Source of the DNA: Acidobacteriota bacterium
Lineage (GTDB): Bacteria > Acidobacteriota > Terriglobia > Acidiferrales > UBA7541
NCBI GenBank assembly: GCA_003152355.1
Contig: PMAA01000201.1
Span: 30,811 to 94,810, forward strand
DNA: 64,000 nucleotides
Direction of reading: 5' to 3'
The notes beneath the pieces were generated by a model. It worked only from the letters and a program-made list of their open reading frames with translations, was not told where the DNA came from and searched no databases. Both the position numbers and the translations under genes were made by a program. The stretch's first letter is position 1. Each line of letters begins with the position of its first letter. Shown here piece after piece: positions 46,508-56,048 of this stretch.

Positions 46508-47125
46508 CTATTTAATCTCCGGTTGAATGAGGACTCTGCGGCCCTCGATGCGAAAGCGGCCTTCGAGCACGATCCGAACCGCTTCGGAATAGATGCGATG
46601 CTCTTCGTGCAAGATGCGCTCGGAGAGAGTTTCCTCGGTGTCGTCATCGCGCACCGCAACTCCCGCTTGAAGCACGATGGGGCCGGCGTCGAGATTTTCA
46701 TCCACGAAGTGAACTGTGCAACCCGCAAGCTTAACGCCATGCTCCAGCGCTTGCCGCTGCGCCTCGAGTCCGGGAAACGCGGGCAAAAGCGAGGGATGAA
46801 TATTCAAAATCCGCCTCGGATACGCCGCGACGAAAAAAGGCGAAAGCAAGCGCATATAGCCGGCGAGACAAACGAGATCAGCATTTGCTTCCTCCAACGC
46901 CGCAGCCACTTGCCGGTCGTATGTTTCGCGCTCGAGCCCCTTCGACGGAATCACCCGAGTCTGGATCGTGCGTGATTTCGCCTTGTCGATTCCTGGCGCG
47001 CCCTCGCGATTGCTCACAACGATTGCAATTTCGGCGTTTGGTATTCGGCCGTTCCTCACGCTCTCGGCGAGCGCCTCGAAATTCGAGCCGCGGCCAGACA
47101 ACAGCACGCCGATCCGCTTCTTCAT
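46508..47125 (-). CDS. purN: Phosphoribosylglycinamide formyltransferase
   Basis: Transfers the formyl group from 10-formyl-THF to GAR in purine biosynthesis. 205 residues, normal for PurN. Motifs: LLSGRGSNFEALAES (phosphate loop), LAGYMRLLSPFF, the catalytic ILNIHPSLLPAFPG and HFVDENLDAGPIVLQ with the catalytic Asp. It precedes tyrS by two bases. purM, its usual partner, is about 800 bases upstream on the same strand, separated by an opposing lipoprotein gene. Confidence 0.96.
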   Translation of the reverse strand: MKKRIGVLLSGRGSNFEALAESVRNGRIPNAEIAIVVSNREGAPGIDKAKSRTIQTRVIPSKGLERETYDRQVAAALEEANADLVCLAGYMRLLSPFFVAAYPRRILNIHPSLLPAFPGLEAQRQALEHGVKLAGCTVHFVDENLDAGPIVLQAGVAVRDDDTEETLSERILHEEHRIYSEAVRIVLEGRFRIEGRRVLIQPEIK

Positions 47126-47261
47126 AGCCGAAGCAAGTTAGCACAATTCAGAGAGGCAGTGCCGCCGCAATCTCAAGCTCGCGTGGATACGCTGTGGCTT
47201 GACTTCGGATGAAACTCGCGTCATCTTGCACCCACATTTTTCAACTTCAGGAGGCTTCACA

Positions 47262-47759
47262 ATGGAAATCACTCGAAAGTTCACGCTCCTCTTCGCATCA
47301 TGCACTTTGCTTGCTTTCGGCACTGGCTGCACTCAGACCGCAGAGCAAAAGCCGCCCGCACCAGATCTCGCGGCGATCGAATCAAATATTCGCAGTCTCG
47401 ATAAAGATTGTGTCGCGGCCGCCGCCGCAAAAGATTTGGACAAATCGACCGCGTTCTACGCCGATGACGCTCAAATGTTGTCAGCCTTAGCGCCGCCCGC
47501 TGTTGGAAAAGATTCTGTTCGCAAGACTTGGGCCGGGCTACTCGCTGCGCCTGACTTCGTGAGCCTCACGTTCGCGCCAACTTCCGTGCAGGTCGCGCAG
47601 GCTGGAGACATGGCCTATGAACTCGGCACTTTTGAGATCGTCATGAAAGACAAGAAAGGCAAGCCGGCCTCGCAGAAGGGCGCGTACGTCGTGGTCTGGA
47701 AGAAGCAAGCGGACGGTTCGTGGAAAGTCGAAGTGGATAGCTCCAGCGCCGGATTCTAA
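47262..47759 (+). CDS. Putative lipoprotein with SnoaL/DUF4440-like (NTF2-fold) domain
   Basis: 165-residue protein. The ORF track starts at 47199, but AGGAGG directly before the ATG at 47262 sets the start. A lipoprotein signal ends in FGTGC (about residue 24). The mature part (IESNIRSLDKDCVAAAAAKDLDKSTAFYADDAQML ... SFEIVMKDKKGKPASQKGAYVVVWKKQADGSWKVEVD-like) has the strand-helix pattern of SnoaL/DUF4440 proteins, which may be ligand-binding or isomerase-like. It lies alone on the plus strand between purN and purM, and was probably inserted into the purine run. Confidence 0.78.
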   Translation: MEITRKFTLLFASCTLLAFGTGCTQTAEQKPPAPDLAAIESNIRSLDKDCVAAAAAKDLDKSTAFYADDAQMLSALAPPAVGKDSVRKTWAGLLAAPDFVSLTFAPTSVQVAQAGDMAYELGTFEIVMKDKKGKPASQKGAYVVVWKKQADGSWKVEVDSSSAGF

Positions 47760-47923
47760 TGCAGCGGACGCGGTTTGCTCAGAGCCGCTGCTACTAGCAG
47801 GCGGCCGTTCGGAAAATGGCCAAGCGACGAATCAGACGTGGATTTACTGTCCGTAATTGGTAGTCCGGGGACACCCTTTCCGGGGGCCGAAATCACGTCA
47901 TAGGTGTATACACCCCGCATACG

Positions 47924-48970
47924 CTACGAGAGTGGGAGCTTGCCGCTATAAACCACGCGCGGGGCGCCGGACGCAGTCTCGATGTGTCCGATCGCATAGA
48001 ATTTCTCCCGCCGGCGGTGCAACTCGGATTCGACTTTGCGGATATTTTTTGACGGCACCACAAGAATCATTCCCACTCCGAGGTTAAATGTCCGCAGCAT
48101 CTCGGTCGGTTCAATTTTCCCCAGCTCGGCGAGATACTTGAAGATCGGCAGGACCGGCCAGGAGCCTACTTCGATCACAGCGCGAACATTTCGCGGCAGC
48201 ACGCGCGGAAGATTGGCGGTAATTCCTCCTCCTGTGATGTGAGCCATCCCGGATAGCCAGCCTTTCGCGACGACATTTTTGAGCAGGGGCCAGTAAGGGC
48301 GATGCGGTTTCAAAAGTTCTGCGCCGATTTTGTTGCCGATCGAAGGCACGTACGTATCGGGCTGGAGCTTGGCGGTGTGAAACACGAGCTTTCGTGCGAG
48401 GGAGTAGCCGTTGGTGTGCAGGCCGCTCGACGGCAAAGCGATCAGCGCATCGCCCGGGCGCACCAAGCGCGGCTCAAGCCGTTGATCGCGTTCCACCGCA
48501 CCGACAATAAAGCCGGCGAGATCGTATTCGCCGTGGGAATAGATATCCGGCATCTCGGCGGTCTCGCCGCCGATCAGCGAGCATCCAGCCTGTTTCGCCG
48601 CACGGCTCATGCCCTCGATGATTTGCTCGACCACGCGCGGATCGATTTTGCCCATAGCAAGGTAGTCAAGGAAGAACAGCGGCTCGGCGCCCTGCGTGAG
48701 GATGTCGTTCACGCAATGATTCAGAATGTCCGCGCCGACAGTGGAGTGAACGCCTGTCGCAAATGCGAGTTTCAGTTTCGTGCCAACGCCGTCAGCGCTG
48801 GCGACGAGGATGGGATCTTTCCAACGCTTCCGATCGAGCTCGAACAGCGCACCGAAGCCGCCGATAGCCGACAATACACCGCGGCGGAAAGTGCGCCCAG
48901 CGGCCGTGCGAATGCGCTGCTTCGCATCGTCGGCGACGGAGATATCGACACCAGCATCGGAATAGCGCAT
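47924..48970 (-). CDS. purM: Phosphoribosylformylglycinamidine cyclo-ligase (AIR synthetase)
   Basis: Closes the imidazole ring to form AIR in purine biosynthesis. 348 residues, family length. MRYSDAGVDISVADDAKQRI is the usual N-terminus. ASADGVGTKLKLAFATG, NDILTQGAEPLFFLDYLA, GGETAEMPDIY, LPSSGLHTNGYSLAR and HITGGGITANLPRVLP are all present. It starts 37 bases after the lepB stop on the same strand. Confidence 0.97.
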   Translation of the reverse strand: MRYSDAGVDISVADDAKQRIRTAAGRTFRRGVLSAIGGFGALFELDRKRWKDPILVASADGVGTKLKLAFATGVHSTVGADILNHCVNDILTQGAEPLFFLDYLAMGKIDPRVVEQIIEGMSRAAKQAGCSLIGGETAEMPDIYSHGEYDLAGFIVGAVERDQRLEPRLVRPGDALIALPSSGLHTNGYSLARKLVFHTAKLQPDTYVPSIGNKIGAELLKPHRPYWPLLKNVVAKGWLSGMAHITGGGITANLPRVLPRNVRAVIEVGSWPVLPIFKYLAELGKIEPTEMLRTFNLGVGMILVVPSKNIRKVESELHRRREKFYAIGHIETASGAPRVVYSGKLPLS

Positions 48971-49007
48971 CAGACCAGGCCCTCAGGCTGGATATCGCTG
49001 TGCCAGT

Positions 49008-49715
49008 TCAAAACGTTCGGAACAGCCGCTTCCAGCGAACCTCGCGGGGATGGATCAAGGCGTTGAGGTACGTCGCGAACCGCATTCCGAGATGTCCCGG
49101 CTCCCAGACTTCTTCAGGCGCATCAATGGACATGTAGATCAGGAGCGGTGTCCCGACGATATTCGGACGAGGGACGAAACCCCAGAAACGGCTGTCGTAG
49201 GAATTGTTGCGATTGTCGCCCATCATGAAATATTCACCAGCGGGAACTTTCACTGGACCAAAGTTATCGCCGGGGTTGGGCGGCTCCATGCGATAAGGCT
49301 CGGCGAGCGGTTGGTCGTTAATGAAAACCACGCCGCGGCGGACTTCGAGCAAGTCGCCCGGAAGCCCGATCACGCGTTTGATGAAATCCGGATAGCCCAT
49401 TTCGGGCAGCGGCGCGCGGAAGACGATGATTTGCTGCCGCTTCGGCTCGCGCCAGAGCGGTTCGTGCCAGGGTGTGAAAGGAACGCCCGCATCGTATCCG
49501 ATTCGGCTGACGATCAGGTGATCGCCGATAAGGACTGTCCGCTCCATTGATCCGCTGGGGATCACGCGCGCCTGGACGAGCGTTCCTTCGATGAGAAGAA
49601 ATGCTAGGATCACCCAGAACCAGGACAGTGCTTCCTTCGCGGCGCGGCTTTTCATTAACGCGTTGGAACGCTCGGCCTCGTTTCTCCGCATTGCTACCGA
49701 CTCCGGCATGTCCAT
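49008..49715 (-). CDS. lepB: Signal peptidase I
   Basis: Inner membrane serine protease that removes signal peptides from exported proteins. The long frame from 49904 overlaps purF; the ATG at 49715, one base after the purF stop and behind GGGAG, gives 235 residues. One membrane helix (LSWFWVILAFLLIEGTLVQARV) is followed by the catalytic serine (Ser56 in IPSGSMERT) and lysine (Lys113 in DFIKRVIGLPGD), then MGDNRNNSYDSRFWGFVP. It is tightly placed between purF and purM, so it is probably co-transcribed with purine genes. Confidence 0.95.
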   Translation of the reverse strand: MDMPESVAMRRNEAERSNALMKSRAAKEALSWFWVILAFLLIEGTLVQARVIPSGSMERTVLIGDHLIVSRIGYDAGVPFTPWHEPLWREPKRQQIIVFRAPLPEMGYPDFIKRVIGLPGDLLEVRRGVVFINDQPLAEPYRMEPPNPGDNFGPVKVPAGEYFMMGDNRNNSYDSRFWGFVPRPNIVGTPLLIYMSIDAPEEVWEPGHLGMRFATYLNALIHPREVRWKRLFRTF

Positions 49716-49716
49716 C

Positions 49717-51129
49717 TCAACTCCCACGATGAGCCTCCACTTCAAGTTGCACCAGTTCGGTTGGATAGCTGCCGGTATAGCACGACGTGCAAAATTTGCC
49801 TTCGTTGTCTTCCACAGCCTCGCGCAGGCTGGCGAGCGATAAGTAGCCGAGCGAATCGGCTTCGAGGAATTGCCGAATTTCTTCGACGGAATGATTCGCG
49901 GCAATTAATTCGTTCCGCGTTGGCGTGTCCACGCCGTAGAAGCAAGGCGAAATCGTGGGCGGGCAACTGATACGGACATGAACCTCCGCTGCCCCCGCGT
50001 CACGCACCATGCGAACGATTTTGCGGCTGGTGGTGCCGCGCACGATGGAATCGTCCACGAGGATGACGCGCTGACCCTCGATCATTCGGCGGACCGTGTT
50101 GAGTTTGAGCCTGACGCCGAAATCGCGAATCGACTGCTCGGGCTCAATAAAAGTGCGGCCGACGTAATGATTGCGAATCAAGCCCATGCGAAACGCGATT
50201 CCGGATTCGGCCGCGTAGCCCACCGCCGCGGGCACGCCGGAATCCGGCACGGGCACCACGACATCCGCCGAAACTGGATGTTCGCGCGCAAGCAGGCGGC
50301 CGAGACGCTCGCGGCTTTCGTTTACCTGCCGGCCAAAGATAATGCTGTCCGGGCGCGAAAAATAGACGTGCTCGAATATGCAGTACTGGTGCGGTTTTTC
50401 CGGCGCGAAGTGGATTGACGAAATTTCATTGCCGGTGATTTTCACCATCTCGCCGGGTTCAATTTCGCGGACGTACTCGGCGTCAATGAGGTCGAAGGCG
50501 CACGTCTCCGACGCGACCACCCAATTGCCATCGAGCCTGCCAAGATTTAAGGGGCGAAAACCGCGCGGATCACGCAGCGCGTAGAGCTCGTTTTGCGTGA
50601 GAACCAGAAGCGAATAGGCGCCTTCCACCTGGTTCAGCGCATCCACGAGCGCTCCGGTTAAATGGCGCGCATTGCTGCGCGCGACGAGATGGACGATCAC
50701 TTCGGTGTCGCTGGTCGTCTGAAAAATGGAGCCCCGGTGTTCGAGCTTTCGCCGCAACTCCCCGGCGTTGGTCAAATTCCCATTGTGCGCGACGGCCAGC
50801 TTGCCTTTGTTGCAATCAATCACCACCGGCTGCGCGTTCATCATGGAGGTATCGCCGGCGGTTGAATAGCGTGTATGACCGATCGCCGCCGCACCCTGCA
50901 AACGCAGCATCGCTTCGGGATTAAAGATTTCCTGCACCAGGCCCATACCCTTATGGACGTGCAAGGTGGCGCCGTCGGTAGACGCAATTCCGGCGGATTC
51001 TTGCCCGCGATGCTGGAGGGCATAAAGTCCCAGATAGGCGAGCTTGGCCGCTTCTATGCGGCCAAATATGCCAAATACGCCGCATTCATCGTGGAAGTGA
51101 TCGTCCGGCAGTTGAAAGGTATGTTTCAT
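49717..51129 (-). CDS. purF: Amidophosphoribosyltransferase
   Basis: First committed enzyme of purine synthesis, making phosphoribosylamine from PRPP and glutamine. The ORF track starts at 51495, inside purL; the ATG at 51129 gives 470 residues. A 15-residue propeptide (MKHTFQLPDDHFHDE) precedes the Ntn catalytic cysteine (CGVFGIFG), and conserved cysteines including FCTSCYTG near the C-terminus suggest the Bacillus-type enzyme with a 4Fe-4S cluster. The PRPP loop is VILVDDSIVRGTTSRKIV. It starts 19 bases after the purL stop; the SD sequence is weak. Confidence 0.96.
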   Translation of the reverse strand: MKHTFQLPDDHFHDECGVFGIFGRIEAAKLAYLGLYALQHRGQESAGIASTDGATLHVHKGMGLVQEIFNPEAMLRLQGAAAIGHTRYSTAGDTSMMNAQPVVIDCNKGKLAVAHNGNLTNAGELRRKLEHRGSIFQTTSDTEVIVHLVARSNARHLTGALVDALNQVEGAYSLLVLTQNELYALRDPRGFRPLNLGRLDGNWVVASETCAFDLIDAEYVREIEPGEMVKITGNEISSIHFAPEKPHQYCIFEHVYFSRPDSIIFGRQVNESRERLGRLLAREHPVSADVVVPVPDSGVPAAVGYAAESGIAFRMGLIRNHYVGRTFIEPEQSIRDFGVRLKLNTVRRMIEGQRVILVDDSIVRGTTSRKIVRMVRDAGAAEVHVRISCPPTISPCFYGVDTPTRNELIAANHSVEEIRQFLEADSLGYLSLASLREAVEDNEGKFCTSCYTGSYPTELVQLEVEAHRGS

Positions 51130-51148
51130 TCGCTGCTGCTGATCGTTG

Positions 51149-53470
51149 TTACTGGCCGTAGTTACTTGTAGCGCCGTACCGTAAGGCTTTTTCGAGCGCG
51201 CTGCTCCATGAATCGTGGAGGGATTGCACTGTGCCGCGCACACAAAGAGCGCCCCTATATTCGATGCGAAAGCCGCCGCGCAAGGCTTTACCGATACTCT
51301 GCGCCGAAACAATATATTTTGCAGCAACTTCGGCAACGCGAGCAAGCGAATCAGTCCGCACCGAGACGACCGCCCGGGCACCTCGTTCTCCGAACAATGC
51401 AGATTCATCCGGTTCCGTGCCGTCAAGTGCGACCCGAGCCGCGAGGCCATCGCTCGCGAAACACGATTCTGCAAGCGCAACCGTGAGGCCTCCATCGCTT
51501 ACATCGTGTGCCGATTCGATCGCGCCGTCCGTTGCGAGCGCGACGAGGCAATCCTGCAGGCGCTTTTCCGCTGCCAAATCGATCGCGGGCGGCTCGCCCG
51601 CCACGATTCCGTGGATGGCCTTTGCATATTCTGAAGACGAAAATTCGCGTCGCAAGTTCTCGATCGGTTTTTCCGCCGCCGCCGCGCCATTCAGCAGGAT
51701 AATTACATCGCCTTCGTTACGAAACGCGAGCCCTAAGGCCTTCGATGAGTCCTCCAAGATTCCGAGAACGCCGATTACCGGGGTCGGATAAATGGCTTTG
51801 CCGAGTGTTTCGTTATAGAAGCTGACGTTTCCGCCGGTGATGGGAACTTCGAGAGCGTCGCACGCTTCGGCGATTCCATCTATCGCTTCGCTGAATTGCC
51901 ACATGGCTTCGGGCTTTTCCGGGTTGCCAAAATTCAGGCAGTTCGTTGCCGCAACGGGACGCGCGCCCGAGCACGCCACGTTTCGCGCGGCTTCCGCGAC
52001 GGCGTGCATCGCGCCAACTTTTGGATTGAGCCAACACCACCGGCCGTTTCCATCGGTGGAGAGCGCGAGGGCGCGCCGCGAATCCTTTAGCCGGAGCACG
52101 GCGGCATCGCCAGCGCCCGGGACAATGCGAGTGTTTGTGCGCACCATGTGATCGTACTGCCCGATGATCCATTGCTTCGATGCGATCGCCGGCGACGCGA
52201 TTAGCCGCCGGAAATTTTCGGAGAGGTCCGTTCCAGCTGGGGCGAAATCAATCAAGTTCGCGCCGCCCGCCGGATGCGCAGGCGGAGCGATGGGGCGTTT
52301 GTAGACCGGCCCTTCTTCCGCTATAGCGTGTGCGGGAATCTCAGCGGCAATATTGCCACGCTCCAGAATTCGCAGGCGGCCATCGTCCGTCACGCGGCCG
52401 ATCTCGACGGCATCCAGGCCCCACTTCTCGAAGACGCGGAAAATTTCATCTTCGCGGCCGCGCTCGGCGACAATCAGCATGCGCTCTTGCGATTCGCTCA
52501 GCATGATTTCGTAGGGAGTCATTCGCGTCTCGCGCTGCGGAACTCGCGATAGTTCGATCTCGATTCCCAGTCCGCCGCGCGAAGCCATCTCCGAGCTTGA
52601 ACTTGTTAATCCCGCGGCGCCCATGTCCTGAATTGCGACAACGGTGCCCGTTTTCATCGCTTCAAGGCACGCTTCGAGGAGCAACTTCTCCATGAACGGG
52701 TCGCCAACCTGAACGTTGGGACGCTTCTGTTGGGATTCTTCGCTGAATTCGGCGGAAGCCAGGAGTGATGCGCCGTGAATGCCGTCGCGGCCGGTCTTTG
52801 CGCCGACGTAGATGACGGGATTCCCGGGCCCTTGCGCGCGCGCGAAGAACAAATTCTCTTTTTTCGCGATGCCGAGCGCGAGCGCATTTACGAGCGGATT
52901 ATTCGAATAGCATGGCTCGAATTGGACTTCTCCACCCACCGTTGGAACGCCGAAACAATTTCCGTAGAAGCCGATTCCGCGAATGACTCCGTCGACGAGC
53001 CGCCGGTTCCGCGCGACTTCTTCAACCCCACCGGCAGCGGAGTTACTGGTGTCATTTATGATCGGCCCAAAGCGCAGCGAATCGAGAACCGCGATTGGAA
53101 ACGCGCCCATCGTAAAGATGTCACGCAGAATTCCGCCGACGCCCGTTGCCGCGCCCTGGAAAGGCTCGACGAAACTCGGATGATTGTGCGATTCGATTTT
53201 GAAGACCGCGCAGAGACCGTCGCCGATGTCCACGACGCCCGCATTTTCGCCAGGGCCTTGCAGCACGCGCGGGCCACGCGTCGGCAAACGCTTCAAATGG
53301 ACTTTGCTCGATTTGTACGAGCAATGTTCGCTCCACATCACGGAAAAAATGCCAAGCTCCGTGATGCTGGGCTCACGCCCGAGAATTTCGAGCACGCGCG
53401 AATATTCATCGGCGCTAAGGCCGTGTTCGGCGGCAATTTCCCGAGTCACTCTGATTTCGGTTTCAGGCAT
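51149..53470 (-). CDS. purL: Phosphoribosylformylglycinamidine synthase subunit PurL (small type)
   Basis: 773-residue synthetase subunit of FGAM synthase (ATP-dependent amidation of FGAR). Motifs: [71 protein letters not shown] and [14 protein letters not shown]. The size is that of the small PurL, which needs separate PurQ (glutaminase) and PurS subunits. purQ lies just upstream on this strand. No purS is visible in the 119-bp purQ-purL gap or elsewhere in the window. Confidence 0.97.
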   Translation of the reverse strand: MPETEIRVTREIAAEHGLSADEYSRVLEILGREPSITELGIFSVMWSEHCSYKSSKVHLKRLPTRGPRVLQGPGENAGVVDIGDGLCAVFKIESHNHPSFVEPFQGAATGVGGILRDIFTMGAFPIAVLDSLRFGPIINDTSNSAAGGVEEVARNRRLVDGVIRGIGFYGNCFGVPTVGGEVQFEPCYSNNPLVNALALGIAKKENLFFARAQGPGNPVIYVGAKTGRDGIHGASLLASAEFSEESQQKRPNVQVGDPFMEKLLLEACLEAMKTGTVVAIQDMGAAGLTSSSSEMASRGGLGIEIELSRVPQRETRMTPYEIMLSESQERMLIVAERGREDEIFRVFEKWGLDAVEIGRVTDDGRLRILERGNIAAEIPAHAIAEEGPVYKRPIAPPAHPAGGANLIDFAPAGTDLSENFRRLIASPAIASKQWIIGQYDHMVRTNTRIVPGAGDAAVLRLKDSRRALALSTDGNGRWCWLNPKVGAMHAVAEAARNVACSGARPVAATNCLNFGNPEKPEAMWQFSEAIDGIAEACDALEVPITGGNVSFYNETLGKAIYPTPVIGVLGILEDSSKALGLAFRNEGDVIILLNGAAAAEKPIENLRREFSSSEYAKAIHGIVAGEPPAIDLAAEKRLQDCLVALATDGAIESAHDVSDGGLTVALAESCFASDGLAARVALDGTEPDESALFGERGARAVVSVRTDSLARVAEVAAKYIVSAQSIGKALRGGFRIEYRGALCVRGTVQSLHDSWSSALEKALRYGATSNYGQ

Positions 53471-53589
53471 TCAAAATGCCTTTACGAGTTTCGGAGGCGG
53501 CGAAAGAATCGCTGTGGCCAGTGAGATTCAAATTTGTCTCGCACGTTTGTTTCGGGCCCGTCTGTTTACCGCGCAAGTTTGGGCATCGC

Positions 53590-54300
53590 CTACGCGGGTA
53601 TGGCGATGCGCCGCACGAAGCTATCCACCATTGAGCGCAAAATTACAAGACCGTCGGCCGAACCGAGCGGCGCTTCCACCGCACGCTCCGGGTGCGGCAT
53701 CAGGCCGAGCACATTTCGTTCGCGATTGCAGATTCCGGCGATATTTGCGAGCGAGCCGTTGGGATTTCCGTCGTCGTCGTTGCGGCCATCGGGCGTGGTG
53801 TAGCGAAAGATGACCCGGTTCTCGCGCTCGAGTTCGTCGAGTGTGGCGCCGTCGCAGAAATAATTTCCGTCCATGTGCGCGATGGGAATTTTCAGGATTT
53901 GGCCGCGCTGCGCCGCGCTTGTGAACGGCGTGTCGGTGCTCTCCACTCGGATGTGCACTTGCTGGCAGAGGAATCTGAGGCCGCGATTGCGGGTCATCGC
54001 GCCGGGAAGAAGCCCTGCTTCGCAGAGAATTTGGAAACCGTTGCAAATGCCGAGGACGAGGCCGCTCGAGCGCGCAAACTTTGCGACGGATTTCATGACG
54101 GGCGAGAAGCGTGCGATGGCGCCGGTGCGGAGGTAATCGCCGAACGCAAATCCGCCGGGAAGGATGATCGCGTCGCAGCCGGCCAGATTTTCAGAACGGT
54201 GCCAGAGATACTCGACGGGCCGTCCCAGGACGCCGCCAATCGCGCAGAAGGCATCGTGATCGCAGTTCGAGCCCGGAAAGACAACGACGCCAAATTTCAT
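53590..54300 (-). CDS. purQ: Phosphoribosylformylglycinamidine synthase glutaminase subunit PurQ
   Basis: Class I glutamine amidotransferase that supplies ammonia to PurL. 236 residues. [17 protein letters not shown] is a standard N-terminus; the nucleophile cysteine is in [19 protein letters not shown], and the His-Glu pair of the triad is in [23 protein letters not shown] and [17 protein letters not shown] agree with the family. It is upstream of purL on the same strand. Confidence 0.97.
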   Translation of the reverse strand: MKFGVVVFPGSNCDHDAFCAIGGVLGRPVEYLWHRSENLAGCDAIILPGGFAFGDYLRTGAIARFSPVMKSVAKFARSSGLVLGICNGFQILCEAGLLPGAMTRNRGLRFLCQQVHIRVESTDTPFTSAAQRGQILKIPIAHMDGNYFCDGATLDELERENRVIFRYTTPDGRNDDDGNPNGSLANIAGICNRERNVLGLMPHPERAVEAPLGSADGLVILRSMVDSFVRRIAIPA

Positions 54301-54460
54301 CGCTGGGGATCTCCCGAGGGCATTTTAGCATACCGCTTGCGGTTCGCCTGAAGCTCGAAGAATGAAACCAAAGCGAGCGTTGGGGAGCTCAGACGCTCGC
54401 GAAAGTGTGCACAGGAGGGACTGGGTTGGCGCGTGGCAGCTTGAAGAATAAAGGCGAAGA

Positions 54461-54482
54461 GCCGGCAAGACGCCGGCGGTAC
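54461..54482. repeat. Short GC-rich inverted repeat between purQ and glmU
   Basis: CCGGCAAGACGCCGG forms a small hairpin in the 190-bp purQ-glmU gap, with another GCCGGC at the glmU 3' end. Similar strings are common as dispersed repeats in bacterial genomes (recollection), but only this copy was noticed here. Confidence 0.3.
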
Positions 54483-54490
54483 AGGAGGAG

Positions 54491-55969
54491 CTAGCGCCGG
54501 CGTGAGGATTTGCGGCTCGCGCGGGGGCGCTTGGATTTCTGTTTTTTGCGGGGCTTTGCCTTGCTGCCGGCCTTGAGCTCTTTTGCAATCTGCGCGCGGC
54601 GTACGGCGGCCCAGCCGGGTTTGTTGATTTGGCGGCCGCGAGCGATGGCCAGCGCATCGGCTGGGACATTTTCGGTGATCGTGGAGCCGGCGGCTACGTA
54701 CGCGCCGTCGCCGATGCGGACGGGCGCGACAAGCGCGGAATCGCTCCCGATGAATACGCGCTTGCCGATGACCGTCTGATTTTTATGCACGCCGTCGTAG
54801 TTGCAGGTGATGGTGCCCGCGCCGATGTTCGCGCCGGCGCCAATCGTTGCGTCGCCGAGATAGGTGAGGTGCGGCGCCTTTGCGCCCTCGTGCAAGACGC
54901 TTTTTTTCACTTCGACAAAATTTCCGACGCGCGCACCCTCGCGCAAATCGGCGCCTGGGCGCAACCGCGCGAAGGGGCCGATGCGAGTGTTGTTTGCGAG
55001 GCGGCTTTCGGTGACGACGGAATATGGTTCGACGTAGACATCGTCGTCGAGGCGGGAATCCGTGATGATGCTGCCGGTGCGAATCGTGCAACGCTCGCCG
55101 ATCTTCGTGTTGCCGAGAAGCTCAACGCCGGGTTCGATCACGGTGTCGCGGCCCACTGCGACGGCTGCGTCAACCACGGCGGATTCAGGGAAATAAATTG
55201 TCACGCCTGAATCCATTAGCGCCGCGGCTTTTCGCTGGCGGAAGATGCGGTCGGCATCGGCGAGGCTGGCGCGTGTGTTGCAGCCGAGGATTTCGTTTGG
55301 GTCAGGCGCAATTGACGCGAGAACGCGTTCGCGGCGCTCGTTCAGCAGCGCGATGGCATCGGTGAGATAGAGTTCTTTGTGGACGTTGTTGGGCTTGAGC
55401 GATGCGAGCGACGGCCACAGCTTGTCGAGCGTGAAGCAATAAATGCTGGAATTCACTTCCGTGATGGCGCGCTGTTCGGGGGATGCGGCGCTTTCTTCGA
55501 CGACCGCGGCGACCGTGCCGTCATTCTTGCGAATGATGCGACCGTAGCCCGTTGGATCGGGCAATTGCGCGGAGAGAATCGTCGCGGCAGCATCTCCGGA
55601 GCGATGCGCGGCAATCAGCGCGGAGAGAGTTTCTGTTCGTAGGAGTGGCGCGTCACCGGGAACGACAACTGCAAATTTTGCGCTGCGGCGAATCGCGCGG
55701 CGCGCTGATTGAACCGCGTGGCCCGTGCCGCGCTGCGGGTTTTGGATTATGGTTTTTGCGCCGAGCGGCGTGACTGCTGCGGCGACTGCGTCCGCCTGAA
55801 ATCCGACGACCACGATAGTGTCGGCAGCTTTGAGCGGCTGGCAGGCGCGGACGACATGCTCGACGAGCGACCGCCCGCCCACGCGGTGCAAAACTTTGGC
55901 TACGCCGGAATAGAGGCGCGTGCCCTTGCCCGCGGCGAGGACGATGACAACGGTATCTTTGGCGGCCAT
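54491..55969 (-). CDS. glmU: Bifunctional UDP-GlcNAc pyrophosphorylase / GlcN-1-P N-acetyltransferase
   Basis: Makes UDP-GlcNAc for peptidoglycan and lipid A. 492 residues. The N-terminal uridyltransferase has LAAGKGTRLYSGVAKVLHRVGG and NPQRGTGHAVQSARR. The C-terminal left-handed beta-helix acetyltransferase has hexapeptide repeats and GDATIGAGANIGAGTITCNYDGVHK. After the normal end there is a very basic, low-complexity tail (KPRKKQKSKRPRASRKSSRRR) of about 25 residues. fabI lies upstream on the same strand. Confidence 0.96.
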   Translation of the reverse strand: MAAKDTVVIVLAAGKGTRLYSGVAKVLHRVGGRSLVEHVVRACQPLKAADTIVVVGFQADAVAAAVTPLGAKTIIQNPQRGTGHAVQSARRAIRRSAKFAVVVPGDAPLLRTETLSALIAAHRSGDAAATILSAQLPDPTGYGRIIRKNDGTVAAVVEESAASPEQRAITEVNSSIYCFTLDKLWPSLASLKPNNVHKELYLTDAIALLNERRERVLASIAPDPNEILGCNTRASLADADRIFRQRKAAALMDSGVTIYFPESAVVDAAVAVGRDTVIEPGVELLGNTKIGERCTIRTGSIITDSRLDDDVYVEPYSVVTESRLANNTRIGPFARLRPGADLREGARVGNFVEVKKSVLHEGAKAPHLTYLGDATIGAGANIGAGTITCNYDGVHKNQTVIGKRVFIGSDSALVAPVRIGDGAYVAAGSTITENVPADALAIARGRQINKPGWAAVRRAQIAKELKAGSKAKPRKKQKSKRPRASRKSSRRR

Positions 55970-56048
55970 GAATTGCTTATTGTCGCTTCGCCAATTGCAT
56001 TTGGCAATCGAGAGCGATGCGTGGAGTGCTTCGCGGAGCGGGAGTTGC

